Source: DASRIA01 sp963768885
Lineage (GTDB): Bacteria; Actinomycetota; Thermoleophilia; Solirubrobacterales; JBBDJG01
Direction: 5' to 3'
Assembly (NCBI GenBank): GCA_963768885.1
Contig: CAVYJN010000004.1
Coordinates: 1-64,000, forward strand
Length of the DNA stretch: 64,000 nucleotides
This document shows, piece after piece, positions 8,703 to 16,859 of this stretch (position 1 is the first letter of the stretch; each line of letters begins with the position of its first letter). A program made the position numbers and the translations under genes. The notes beneath the pieces are model-generated. The model did no database searches and was not told where the DNA came from. It saw nothing but the letters and a program-made list of their open reading frames with translations.

Positions 8703-9431
8703 ATGCACCCGCTGGACATCCCGCGACGTGGCCTCTCGGTGGCCGAGGAGATCGTCCTGCGCGGGTGGCCGCATTACGTGCGACCCCTCCTACGAGAGCT
8801 GATCATGCGACCCCAGATGCGCGAGATCCTCCCTGGAATCCATCATTGGACCGGGATCCACCCGCGCATCCGGCAGCCCGTGAGCTCGTACTACGTCGAG
8901 GAAGCGCAGATGCTGATCGATCCGCTCGTGCCCCGCGAGGGGCTCGAATGGTTCGAGCGCCGTCCCCCGCAGCAGATCGTCCTCACCAACCGCCACCACT
9001 ACCGGCAAAGCGACCGCTTCGTCGACGTGTTCGAGTGCGTCGTGCGATGCAGCGAGCCCGGGCTGCACGAGTTCGACGGAGGGCCGGACGTGGAGGGCTT
9101 TGCGTTCGGGGAGGTGCTCGCGCCGGGCGTGACGGCCTTGGAGATCGGCGCGATCTGCCCCGACGAGACGGCCCTGCACATCGCGCTCGGGGACGGCCTG
9201 ATCGCCTGCGCCGATGCGCTCGTCCGGCCCGGCGGCGGCTCGCTCGGATTCGTGCCGGACTTCCTGATGGGAGACGACCCGGAGTCCGTCAAGGCGGGTC
9301 TGTGCGACTCGCTTCGAGGGCTGCTCGAACTTCCGTTCGACTCGCTGCTGCTCGCTCACGGCGAACCGCTCGTCGGGGGCGCGAAGCAGGCGCTGCGCGA
9401 ATTCGTCGAGGCCCGCGCGGCGCGCTCGTGA
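8703..9431 (+). CDS. MBL-fold-like hydrolase with altered metal motif
   Basis: About 242 residues from ATG 8703. The fold resembles metallo-beta-lactamases: an early GIHHWTG strand, SSYYVEEAQMLIDPLVP, then LTNRHHYRQSDRF where classical members have HxHxDH, and a late LLLAHGEP. Several metal ligands are thus missing or replaced, so it may bind one metal or be non-hydrolytic. Codon usage looks coding from about 8703. Another possible start is ATG 8805, with GAGAG upstream, giving 208 residues. Function unknown. It faces YceI convergently with 10 bases between. Confidence 0.65.
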   Translation: MHPLDIPRRGLSVAEEIVLRGWPHYVRPLLRELIMRPQMREILPGIHHWTGIHPRIRQPVSSYYVEEAQMLIDPLVPREGLEWFERRPPQQIVLTNRHHYRQSDRFVDVFECVVRCSEPGLHEFDGGPDVEGFAFGEVLAPGVTALEIGAICPDETALHIALGDGLIACADALVRPGGGSLGFVPDFLMGDDPESVKAGLCDSLRGLLELPFDSLLLAHGEPLVGGAKQALREFVEARAARS

Positions 9432-9441
9432 CCCAGCGCGA

Positions 9442-9990
9442 TCAGCGCACGGGCAGGCGCGCGTCGATCACTACCTCGACTTCGTCCCGGACCTTCAGCG
9501 CGCCCATCAGCCCGCGATAGGGCCTGATTCCCCAGTCGCTCTGGAGCAGGCGAACGGTGCCGGTGACGCGGCCGTCGGCGCCGACGCTCAACGTCGCGCC
9601 GATCGGGCGCGTGTTCCCGGCAATCGTGAGATCGCCCTCGACGACGAGGCGACCGGCGCCGTCGTCGAAGCGCACGGCGCTCGAGCGGAACGCGATCGGC
9701 TGCTCGCGCAGGACCTTGTCGTCGATGTTCTGGAGGATCTCGTCGCGATCGCCGTCCGTGAGCGGCTTGACTCCGCCCGATGCTTCGCGCACCTCGAGCG
9801 AGCGCGAGTCGGCCTTCAGCGCGACCGTCGAGCCCGCCGCGTCGCCTGCGATGTTCACCGTCGCCTCCCAGCGCGTGACCTCGAACACGAGATCGTGACC
9901 CACCCGCGCCGCCATGCCCTCGCGGTAGGTCTTGACCTGGAGAGAGGCGCTGTCCGGCCCGAGGAGGTGGGTGCGGGTGGCAAGTGCCAC
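9442..9990 (-). CDS. YceI-family lipocalin-like protein
   Basis: A 182-residue protein matching the YceI family: VGHDLVFEVTRWEATV near the start, FRSSAVRF in the middle, and the ending GALKVRDEVEVVIDA. Members form an elongated beta-barrel that binds polyisoprenoids or similar lipids. There is no signal peptide, unlike Escherichia coli YceI, which suggests a cytoplasmic form. GTG 9990 is preceded at six bases by TAGCAT, a good -10 box, so the mRNA may be leaderless. Confidence 0.87.
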   Translation of the reverse strand: MALATRTHLLGPDSASLQVKTYREGMAARVGHDLVFEVTRWEATVNIAGDAAGSTVALKADSRSLEVREASGGVKPLTDGDRDEILQNIDDKVLREQPIAFRSSAVRFDDGAGRLVVEGDLTIAGNTRPIGATLSVGADGRVTGTVRLLQSDWGIRPYRGLMGALKVRDEVEVVIDARLPVR

Positions 9991-10039
9991 GCGCGCATGC
10001 TACGGGCTTGCGGCGGGAACCCGATTGCCGTTGATCGAT

Positions 10040-10073
10040 GGACAAAGGCCCGGCGCGGTGCCGGGCCTTGTCC
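10040..10073 (-). terminator. Intrinsic terminator after the frameshifted exported-protein gene
   Basis: GGACAAAGGCCCGGC (10040-10054) pairs with GCCGGGCCTTGTCC (10060-10073), with one bulged A. It sits just past the stop at 10098 read in the corrected frame. This supports that stop, rather than the Arg-rich read-through to 10000, as the true gene end. Confidence 0.65.
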
Positions 10074-10097
10074 TGCGGATCGTGGAAGCGGAAGGAC

Positions 10098-10440
10098 TCA
10101 GATCTGGTTCGACGACCCGGACTCGCCGAGGCCCGTGCCCTCGCTCTGGCCCGAACCCGAGCTGCCGGAATCGGGGTTGCCGTCGCCGTCGCGGTCGCAG
10201 GGGCGGCCGCGTCCGCCGGGCCCGACCTTCCTGCACGCCGGTCACCTCGAAGCTCTCGCTGGAGCCCTGCTGCCGGGGTGCCCGAGTTTGCGTGTTGCCG
10301 GATGCCGCGGGTTGGGTTTGTGCGCCTGTCGCGGAGGTCGCGGCGCCGTCGGAGGCGGCGTTGGCGATCACCGCGCTCCCGACCGCGATCGCGCCGACCG
10401 CGACGAGGGCCATCGTGAACTTCTGAGCTTTCTGGAGCAC
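10098..10440 (-). CDS. Small exported protein, paralogue of the PepSY-like gene; apparent +1 frameshift
   Basis: The start GTG 10440 has a perfect GGAGG six bases upstream. The first 30 residues (KAQK, then GAIAVGSAVIANAAS) are nearly identical to those of the exported protein at 17935-18591, giving the same signal peptide. The ending ESFEVTGVQE matches that paralogue's KDFEVTSVEE. In the given sequence the frame then turns into Arg-rich text. Dropping one G near 10224-10231 restores GPGGRGRPCDRDGDGNPDSG and a Ser/Gly-rich tail stopping at 10098, with nearly every codon ending in G or C. Corrected length is 113 residues. Probably exported; function unknown. Confidence 0.7.
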
Positions 10441-10516
10441 TTCGTGCCTCCTTCGAGGATTGTGGAATGGCTCGCACGGATGCTCGCGCCGCAGGCTGGG
10501 GTGACCCTTCGAGGAA

Positions 10517-10533
10517 GCTGAGAGTTCCCCGAG
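10517..10533 (-). promoter_or_regulatory. Direct-repeat operator-like site, 77 bases before the exported-protein start
   Basis: On the minus strand, CTCGGG and CTCAGC half-sites lie 11 bp apart, one helical turn, as OmpR-family regulators usually require. The same layout and the same 77-base distance to the start codon occur at 18668-18684. Confidence 0.5.
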
Positions 10534-10549
10534 TCGTCTCACCCTCGGA

Positions 10550-11497
10550 CTACGGCAGCCGTCCCGACCAGCGCACCGACGCCGTCGCCGCGCCCAGCAA
10601 CAGGATCGAGCCGACGATCGCGAAGCCGCTCGTGATCTCCCGCTTCTGCTTCCTGGTGCTGAGCTGGGAACCGAGGGTCTTGTAGATCTCCGAAAGCTCG
10701 CGCGAGTTTTCGGCCGTGAAGGCGCGACCGTCGGAGGTCTCCGCGATCCGCTCGAGCGTCTCGGGATCGGGCGCCGCGGCCAGGGGAGGCCCGAAGCCGG
10801 GATTGGGGACGGTGGCCTCCCGCGTCCCGAGGCTGACCGTGAAGATCGGGATCTTCAGGCGGCGGGCGGCGTCGGCGACCTCGACCGGGTCGCGGCCGGC
10901 CGTGGTCTTGCCGTCGGAGAGCAGCACGATCGCCGCCGGGGCCTGCCTGCCCTCGCGACGGTCCTGGCGCAGCGTGTCGACAGCGACCTGGAGCGCGTCG
11001 CCGGTGGCGGTGGCTCCGTCCGCCGCCTGGCCGTCGATCACTCCGCGTGCCACGTCGTGCTCGGTGGTCGGGGCGTGCACGGCGTCCGGGGTGTCCGAGT
11101 AGGTCACGACTCCGACCCGCACGCGGGGCGGGACCTGTTTCAGGAAGCTACGCGCGGCGGCCTTCCCCGCGGTCAGACGGTCCGGGTCGACGTCGGTGGC
11201 GAGCATCGACCGCGAGTGGTCGGTCACCAGCATGATGGAGGCGCGCTCGAGCGGCACCGCCACGGTGCGCTGCGGCTTGGCGAGCGCGAGCGCGAGCGTG
11301 GTCAGCGCGGCGACCGCCAGCGCGGCCGGCAGGTGTCTGCGCCAAGCCGGCACGGCCGCCGCGGCAAGCTTCAGCGACCGGATCGCGGTGAAGCGCACCG
11401 CGTGTCGCCGCATGCGGCGCGCCGCGAGGACCTGCGCGACCACCGCGAGCGGCGCCAGCACGAGCGCGATCAGGAAGATCGGGTTCGCGAAGCTCAT
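10550..11497 (-). CDS. VWA-domain membrane protein (BatA/B-like), last gene of the MoxR operon
   Basis: A 315-residue protein with two helices at the N-terminus (about 5-25 and 57-75), a von Willebrand A domain about 85-270 and a C-terminal helix about 288-308. The metal-ion-dependent adhesion site begins DHSRSM (DxSxS type). BatA/BatB-type proteins work with MoxR ATPases in assembling or maturing envelope complexes; the partners here are unknown. It overlaps the DUF58 gene by four bases (ATGA). It is a diverged copy of the VWA gene at 13435-14394. Confidence 0.85.
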   Translation of the reverse strand: MSFANPIFLIALVLAPLAVVAQVLAARRMRRHAVRFTAIRSLKLAAAAVPAWRRHLPAALAVAALTTLALALAKPQRTVAVPLERASIMLVTDHSRSMLATDVDPDRLTAGKAAARSFLKQVPPRVRVGVVTYSDTPDAVHAPTTEHDVARGVIDGQAADGATATGDALQVAVDTLRQDRREGRQAPAAIVLLSDGKTTAGRDPVEVADAARRLKIPIFTVSLGTREATVPNPGFGPPLAAAPDPETLERIAETSDGRAFTAENSRELSEIYKTLGSQLSTRKQKREITSGFAIVGSILLLGAATASVRWSGRLP

Positions 11498-12402
11498 CGC
11501 AGGCTCCGGCCGAGCTCCTTGAGCCAGTCGTCTCCGGTCGAGAGCACGACGTGCTCGACGCGAAGCCTGCGCAGCTCACCAGCCACCTCGGCGCGGCCCG
11601 CGGCCTCGATGCGCGCGAACTCCTCGCGTAGCTGGTGACTGGCGGTGTCGACCTCGATCAGCGCGCCGGTCTCGGGGTCGACCAGCGCGAGATGCCCGAC
11701 CGCGGGGAGGGCGCCCTCTCGCGGGTCCCGGGTCTCCACCACGAGGACCGAGTGCCGCGCTCGCAACGCTCGCAGCGCCGTGACCCAGCCGTCCTGGTCA
11801 CGCAGGTCCGAGATCAGCACCACGAGTCCCGGCTGACCCGCGACCTTGCGCAGGTGGACGAGAGCATCGGCCAGCGCGGCGGGCTCATGCGTGCCGTCGG
11901 GCGCGACGCCACCGTCAAGGGCGGCGCGGACCGCCGTCCAGCCGCGGCGCGAGGCATGTGGCGGCAGCACAGTCCTCTTGCCGGCGCCGAACGTCATCAG
12001 GCCTACGCGCCCCGCGCGGCGTACGGCGAGCCGTGATACCACGAGCGCGACTCCCTCGGCGACATCGGCCTTCAGCCGGTCGGCGGTGCCGAAGGCCATC
12101 GAGGCCGAGACGTCGAGCACGATCCACGTCGTCAGGGTCCGCTCCGGCACGTGAACGCGCACGTGCGGCTCGCCGGTGCGCGCGGTCGCCGCCGGGTCGA
12201 TGTGACGCACGTCGTCACCGGGCGCATACGGACGCAGCTGGGCGAGCTCTGTTCCCGTGCCCACTCCCGCCGCACGCCGGTCGCCCGGCATCACACCCGC
12301 GGTCCGCCGCGCGACCACCAGGTCGAGGGCGTCCACGATCTGCTGCGGGACCGCGCCCGGCCCCTGCCTCGCCGCCGGGATGGTCAGTGCCGCGTCGCTC
12401 AC
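11494..12402 (-). CDS. DUF58 domain protein
   Basis: A 302-residue protein of the DUF58 family that usually accompanies MoxR. The signature LRPYAPGDDVRHIDPAATART near residues 55-75 is followed by a VWA-like core with LDVSASM. Unlike many relatives it lacks N-terminal membrane helices, so it is probably cytoplasmic. Overlaps with MoxR upstream (12399-12402) and VWA downstream (11494-11497), each four bases, imply translational coupling. Confidence 0.85.
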   Translation of the reverse strand: MSDAALTIPAARQGPGAVPQQIVDALDLVVARRTAGVMPGDRRAAGVGTGTELAQLRPYAPGDDVRHIDPAATARTGEPHVRVHVPERTLTTWIVLDVSASMAFGTADRLKADVAEGVALVVSRLAVRRAGRVGLMTFGAGKRTVLPPHASRRGWTAVRAALDGGVAPDGTHEPAALADALVHLRKVAGQPGLVVLISDLRDQDGWVTALRALRARHSVLVVETRDPREGALPAVGHLALVDPETGALIEVDTASHQLREEFARIEAAGRAEVAGELRRLRVEHVVLSTGDDWLKELGRSLR

Positions 12403-13418
12403 GCAGCGCTCCGCAGGCTCATGTGATCGGAGGCCGGCTCAGTGACGGCGTCCAGCACGCGCTCGACCAGGTCGTCGGTGGTGACGTTCTCGGACAGCGC
12501 GTCGTAGGAGGGCACGATTCGGTGCCGGAGCACGTCGGCCGCCAGATCGCGCACGTCGGCCGTCGACACGTGGCCGCGCCCGCGCAGCAGGGCGAGCACG
12601 CGGGCAGCCTGCACCATCCCGATCGGCCCGCGGGGGCTCGCGCCGTACTCGATCAGGTGCTCCAGCTCGGGCAGCCCGTACTGCGCCGGGTGACGGGTCG
12701 CATCGGCGATCGCGACCGCATAGCCGATCACCTCGCGATCGACGAACAGGGAGCGTGCCACCGCCGCATAGCGCGCGATGCTGTCGAGCGTCAGGCACTC
12801 GCGAATATCGGCGGGGTCACCGAGCGAGCGCCCCACGACCGCGGCCTCCTCGCCCACGCTCGGATAGCCGACCAGGATCTTCATCAGGAAGCGGTCGACC
12901 TGCGCCTCGGGCAGCGGGTACGTTCCCTCGGCCTCGATCGGATTCTGGGTCGCCATCACGAGGAAGGGCGCCGGGACCGGAAAGGTCTGGCCGCCGATCG
13001 TGACCTGGCGTTCCTGCATCACCTCGAGCAGCGCCGACTGCACCTTGGCCGGCGCGCGGTTGATCTCGTCGGCCAGCAGGAAGTTGCCGAACACAGGGCC
13101 GAGCTCGACGTCGAAGCTGCCGGTGCTCGGACGGTAGATGCGAGTGCCGACGAGGTCGGCCGGCACGAGGTCGGGCGTGAACTGCACCCGCTTGAAGGTC
13201 CCGCCCAGAACTTCCGCGAGCGTCTTCACGGTGAGCGTCTTGGCCAGGCCCGGGACGCCCTCCAGCAGCACATGGCCGCCGGCCAGCAACGCGACGACGA
13301 GGCGCTCCAGCATCCCGTCCTGTCCGACTATCACGCGCTTCACCTCGTGCAGCGCGTCTTCGAGGCCGGCGCGCGCCTCCTCGCGGAGGGCGGTCGACTC
13401 GTCGTAGGGCATGTTCAT
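12399..13418 (-). CDS. MoxR-family AAA+ ATPase
   Basis: A 339-residue AAA+ ATPase. Walker A is GVPGLAKT (54-61) and Walker B is FLLADEINRAP; the sensor region reads VMATQNPIE followed by PLPEAQVDRF. MoxR proteins act as chaperone-like remodelling ATPases that cooperate with VWA/DUF58 partners. ATG 13418 is preceded by AAGGAG at ideal spacing. It lies in the middle of the operon HtrA-VWA-MoxR-DUF58-VWA. Confidence 0.93.
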   Translation of the reverse strand: MNMPYDESTALREEARAGLEDALHEVKRVIVGQDGMLERLVVALLAGGHVLLEGVPGLAKTLTVKTLAEVLGGTFKRVQFTPDLVPADLVGTRIYRPSTGSFDVELGPVFGNFLLADEINRAPAKVQSALLEVMQERQVTIGGQTFPVPAPFLVMATQNPIEAEGTYPLPEAQVDRFLMKILVGYPSVGEEAAVVGRSLGDPADIRECLTLDSIARYAAVARSLFVDREVIGYAVAIADATRHPAQYGLPELEHLIEYGASPRGPIGMVQAARVLALLRGRGHVSTADVRDLAADVLRHRIVPSYDALSENVTTDDLVERVLDAVTEPASDHMSLRSAA

Positions 13419-13434
13419 CGGTTCTCCTTTTCGG

Positions 13435-14394
13435 TTAGATCAGCCGGCCGAACCAGCGCAGCGACATCGCTACGCCCAAGAGCATCAGCACGATGCCTCC
13501 ACCTGTCACGGCGGAGGTGATCTCGCGCTTTTTCTTCTCGTGCCCGAGCTGGGACCCGAGGGACTCGTAGATCTCCTTCAGCCCGCTCGCGCTCTGTGCC
13601 GTGTAGGCCTTGCCGCCGGACACCTGCGCGATCTCGGCCAGCGACTCCGGATCCGGGGGGACGTTGCGGGTGGCCGTGCTGCCGTCGGCACGCGGCACCG
13701 TGATCGTGCCCTGTTGCGTGCCGAGCACGACCGTGTAGACGGGAACACCGAGCCGCCTGGCAGCACGGGCCGCGGCCACGGCGTCCCGGCCGCTGGTGGA
13801 CTTTCCGTCGGAAAGGAGCAGGATCGCCGCCGGTGGGCGACGGCCGCCGCTCCCGCTCGCGGGTCGCAGCACAGACGTCGCCGTCGCGATCGCCTCGCCC
13901 GTCGCCGTGCCGCCGCTCGGCTGCATGCTGTCGATCGCCGCATCCACCACGTCCTGGTCGCGCGTCGGGCTCTGGAGCACACGGGGCACGCTGTTGAAGG
14001 CCAGGAGGCCCACGTTCAGCCGATCGGGGACCTCGTCCACGAACCGTCGCGCCGCCCGCTTCGCCGCGACAAGGCGGCTCGGCTGGATGTCGGTCGCGGT
14101 CATCGAGCCCGACACGTCGGTCGCGAGCATCACCGAGGCCCGCTCGACCGGGACGGCCACCGTGCGCTGGGGCTTCGCAGCTGCGACCACCAGGAGTGCG
14201 ATCGCGAGCGCGATCGCGGCCATCGGCGCGTGGCGCCGCCAGCGCGGGCGTCGCGGCGCGACCGAGGGTTGCAGCGCCGGGGCGGCGAATGCCGCGGCCG
14301 CAGCGCGCCGCCGGCGCTGTTCGCCCATGTACAGCACGAGCAGCAGCGGCAGCGCGACCAGCGCGACCAGGATGCCGGGGGCCGCGAAGCTCAC
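13435..14394 (-). CDS. VWA-domain membrane protein (BatA-like)
   Basis: A 319-residue protein with the same plan as the VWA gene at 10550: N-terminal helices at about 5-23 and 58-75, a VWA domain with MIDAS motif DVSGSM, and a C-terminal helix ending in RWFGRLI. The ATG overlaps the stop of the upstream protease gene (14391-14394). Two VWA genes flanking MoxR/DUF58 suggest a heteromeric complex. Expected to be membrane-anchored with the VWA domain outside or inside depending on topology, which I cannot settle. Confidence 0.87.
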   Translation of the reverse strand: MSFAAPGILVALVALPLLLVLYMGEQRRRRAAAAAFAAPALQPSVAPRRPRWRRHAPMAAIALAIALLVVAAAKPQRTVAVPVERASVMLATDVSGSMTATDIQPSRLVAAKRAARRFVDEVPDRLNVGLLAFNSVPRVLQSPTRDQDVVDAAIDSMQPSGGTATGEAIATATSVLRPASGSGGRRPPAAILLLSDGKSTSGRDAVAAARAARRLGVPVYTVVLGTQQGTITVPRADGSTATRNVPPDPESLAEIAQVSGGKAYTAQSASGLKEIYESLGSQLGHEKKKREITSAVTGGGIVLMLLGVAMSLRWFGRLI

Positions 14395-15596
14395 GGGGTG
14401 GGGGAGGCCGGCCGTGTTCCGAGCGTCGCGCTCACGGTGACCTTCGACCCGTCGCGCTCGAGCTCGATGGTCACCACGTCGCCGGGGCTGTCATCGGAGA
14501 GGGCCTGCGTGACGTCAGAGGGCTCTCCCACGTCCGCTCCGTCGACGCGCGTGATGACGTCTCCATTGCGGATGCCGGCGCGGTCGGCGGGGCCGCCCGA
14601 GACGACGTCCTGCACCTGCGCGCCGCTGCGGTTGGACTGCGACGCCGGCGACGTCTGGACGCCGAGGTAGGCGCGCTCGATCTGCTCGCCGCGGGTCAGG
14701 GCCGGCACCACTTCTCGCACGGTGTTGGACGGCACGGCGAAGCCGATTCCCACGTTGCCGCTCGATCCCCCGGTCTCGATCTGCGAGTTCACGCCGATCA
14801 CGCGTCCCCCCTCGTCGAGCAGGGGCCCGCCGGAGTTGCCGGGGTTGATCGGTGCGTCGGTCTGGATCACCGAGTCGATGGAGAAGCCGTTCGGGGCCTG
14901 GATCTCTCGCCCGACTCCGGAGACGATGCCCTCCGTCGCCGTGCGGTCGAGGCCGAAGGGGTTGCCGATCGCGATCGCGGCGTCACCGACCTGCACCTTG
15001 CGGGAGTCGGCCAGCCGCAACGGCCGCACGCCGGCCGGCGCCTTTCCGGGATCGATCTCCACGACGGCCAGGTCGCTCGAGGGGTCGGTCCCGCGGACCT
15101 CGCCCTCGATCGATTCACCGTCTGCCCCGAAGCGCACCTCGACGCGGTCGCTGCCGTCCACCACATGGGCATTCGTGACCACGCGGCCCTCGCCGTCGAT
15201 CAGGAACCCGGTGCCCGTGCTGTTCCCCGCCTTGATCGACACCACGGCCGGACTCGCGCTCGCGTATACGGCGCCCGCGCGGGTCTGCCCCTGGCGCGGC
15301 GTGACGGGCTTGTCGGAGGCAGCCGGAAGTGGGGTGGTGCTGTTGTCGCCCTGTGTGAGCGCCCCGGCGAAGGCTCCGACGACGATCAGGAGAGCAGCGG
15401 CGCCGGCCGCCACCATCAGCAGCGGCCTGCGCGTGCGGCGGGGCCGGCGTGGCTTGCGCGCGGCGCGCGGCGGAATCGGCTCCGCCGTCTCGGCGACCTC
15501 GTCCATGGTCCTCGTGGAGTGGGCCGCTCCCCGGCGCGCCTCCTCGGACTGCGCCTGCCAGTCGCCTGTCCAGATCCGTTCGGGGGCCCGCGTCAT
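14391..15596 (-). CDS. HtrA/DegP-like S1C serine protease with PDZ domain
   Basis: A 401-residue membrane-anchored quality-control protease. Residues 1-58 are cytoplasmic and Arg-rich, 59-80 form one membrane helix, then comes an extracytoplasmic trypsin-like domain with catalytic His144 (TNAHVVDG), Asp175 (SSDLAVVEI) and Ser255 (GNSGGPLL). One PDZ domain follows, about 305-395. ATG 15596 has GAGGAG six bases upstream; a longer open frame reaches 15731 but lacks support. It is the first gene of the VWA-MoxR-DUF58-VWA operon. A direct-repeat site at 15661-15677 suggests control by the nearby two-component system. Confidence 0.92.
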   Translation of the reverse strand: MTRAPERIWTGDWQAQSEEARRGAAHSTRTMDEVAETAEPIPPRAARKPRRPRRTRRPLLMVAAGAAALLIVVGAFAGALTQGDNSTTPLPAASDKPVTPRQGQTRAGAVYASASPAVVSIKAGNSTGTGFLIDGEGRVVTNAHVVDGSDRVEVRFGADGESIEGEVRGTDPSSDLAVVEIDPGKAPAGVRPLRLADSRKVQVGDAAIAIGNPFGLDRTATEGIVSGVGREIQAPNGFSIDSVIQTDAPINPGNSGGPLLDEGGRVIGVNSQIETGGSSGNVGIGFAVPSNTVREVVPALTRGEQIERAYLGVQTSPASQSNRSGAQVQDVVSGGPADRAGIRNGDVITRVDGADVGEPSDVTQALSDDSPGDVVTIELERDGSKVTVSATLGTRPASPTP

Positions 15597-15660
15597 GAAC
15601 CACTCCTCCGCTCGCTCGCTGTGCGCATGCGGTGATGGAAGCAGCCTTGTCTGAACGCGA

Positions 15661-15677
15661 CCTGATGTTTCCCTGAG
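15661..15677 (-). promoter_or_regulatory. Direct-repeat operator-like site before the HtrA operon
   Basis: On the minus strand, CTCAGG and ATCAGG half-sites lie 11 bp apart, 65 bases before the protease start. They match the sites before the PepSY-like genes and the response regulator in sequence and orientation. Confidence 0.45.
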
Positions 15678-15721
15678 AGAAATGTAAGACGGGACGGTCC
15701 TCAGAGCCATCGCCGAGGTTC

Positions 15722-15750
15722 TTGCGGCCACACGCGCGGCTGGGTAGGGT
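15722..15750 (+). promoter_or_regulatory. Promoter of the exported repeat-family protein
   Basis: TTGCGG (15722-15727), a 17-base spacer, then TAGGGT (15745-15750). Transcription would begin near 15757. The same -10 box recurs before several genes in the window. Confidence 0.5.
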
Positions 15751-15818
15751 CGAGGCGCTCGTCATGCAACGCGCACCGGAGGTGCGACACGAAAGGTCGG
15801 CCGATCAGTCGCGCGGGA

Positions 15819-16487
15819 TTGCTGATCCTCTGCATGGGGCTGGCCGTGGCAGCTGTGGCATACGCGAGCCCGCAGTTCTCCTCGACGTTCGAGCTGGCAT
15901 ATCTGCCTGCCAAGCCGGCGTCCTCGGGCGGCATCCACACGTTCATGACCTGGAGCGATCCGGGCGAGCCGAACGGCAAGCCGAAGCGCATCACGAAGAT
16001 CCAGTTCCGGTTTCACCCGGGCACCAGAATCGACACGCGCGCCCTGCGGCAATGCCGGGCGTCGGACGCCGATGTGCGCATCCAGGGCGTGCGCGCATGT
16101 CCGAAGGGCTCGCGGCTCGGCTTCGCCACGAGCAGGGTGATCACCGCCTCCACCCCGGCGGATCGCACCAACATCAGGTTCTTCAACGCGCCCCGGCAGA
16201 TCATCGTGCTGGTCCGCGTCGAGGACAGGACCCTGGCGGTGTACCGGGACGACATCAAGGGCCGCGAGGTGACCGTGAACCTCGACCTTCCCAACGGCCT
16301 TTCGCTGCTCGAGCTGGATGCCACGATCAAGCGCCACGCCGGCGGTCACGGCAGGAAGCGTCGCGTCTACTTCCGGACGCCTCCGACCTGCCCGCCGACA
16401 GGGGAGTGGACGACGACCGTCGTCTTCACGTTCATCGACGGCTCGAGCCAGCAACTCACCGACGGCTCGCCGTGCCGGCGGCAGTAG
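15819..16487 (+). CDS. Exported protein of unknown function; start codon unclear
   Basis: About 222 residues from TTG 15819, with a hydrophobic signal segment (LILCMGLAVAAVAYA) and then a mature part rich in beta strands (KRITKIQFRFHPGTRID, RACPKGSRLGFATS). It has paired cysteines and resembles exported proteins I associate with Thermoleophilia; no function is known to me. The TTG start lacks a basic n-region. A perfect GGAGGT at 15778-15783 is followed five bases later by in-frame ACG 15789, which would add TKGRPISRAG, a proper signal-peptide start. Either ACG is used or an ATG was misread. It abuts the next convergent gene. Confidence 0.6.
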   Translation: MLILCMGLAVAAVAYASPQFSSTFELAYLPAKPASSGGIHTFMTWSDPGEPNGKPKRITKIQFRFHPGTRIDTRALRQCRASDADVRIQGVRACPKGSRLGFATSRVITASTPADRTNIRFFNAPRQIIVLVRVEDRTLAVYRDDIKGREVTVNLDLPNGLSLLELDATIKRHAGGHGRKRRVYFRTPPTCPPTGEWTTTVVFTFIDGSSQQLTDGSPCRRQ

Positions 16488-16718
16488 CTAACCCGAGGCC
16501 GGAGACCACTCGAGCGCGCCGAGCAGCGCCAGTGCTTCCCGGCGCTGCACCCACGCGTCTCGCAGGGACCAGGCGAGCAGCCAAAGAGCGGCTTTCTCGT
16601 CCTGGTCCAGAGTTGCCGCTGCGTTGATGAAGGTCTCGACTTCCCCGAACGGCTCACTGGCATTCATCATGCCTTCGACCACGTCCTGGTGATAGCCGAG
16701 GGTCGGGCTGACGTGCAT
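16488..16718 (-). CDS. Small hypothetical protein
   Basis: A 76-residue, acidic, mostly helical soluble protein (FINAAATLDQDEKAALWLLA). Codon third positions are strongly G/C, which supports real coding. ATG 16718 has AAGG six bases upstream; the frame is open to 16796 but the extra part is low-complexity. A plausible promoter lies at 16795-16822. No family recognised. It is convergent with, and directly adjacent to, the exported protein gene. Confidence 0.55.
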   Translation of the reverse strand: MHVSPTLGYHQDVVEGMMNASEPFGEVETFINAAATLDQDEKAALWLLAWSLRDAWVQRREALALLGALEWSPASG

Positions 16719-16794
16719 CTCGCACCTTGCCCCTCTGGTCCCGCCCGCTGCCGGATCGACGGCTGGTAGCGGCAGTCCCGTTAGCGTGACGAAC

Positions 16795-16822
16795 AACCTA
16801 CGCCCGGGCGCGGGAACTGCAA
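16795..16822 (-). promoter_or_regulatory. Promoter of the small hypothetical gene
   Basis: On the minus strand, TTGCAG (16822-16817), a 16-base spacer, and TAGGTT (16800-16795). The predicted start is about 70 bases before the coding start. Confidence 0.4.
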
Positions 16823-16859
16823 GTGCCCGATTCGCATTTTGGGATAAATGCCTTCGTGG

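Noticed and set aside
9356..10477. Long minus-strand frame through the YceI and exported-protein genes
   Set aside because: Arg-rich shadow crossing two supported genes and a terminator.
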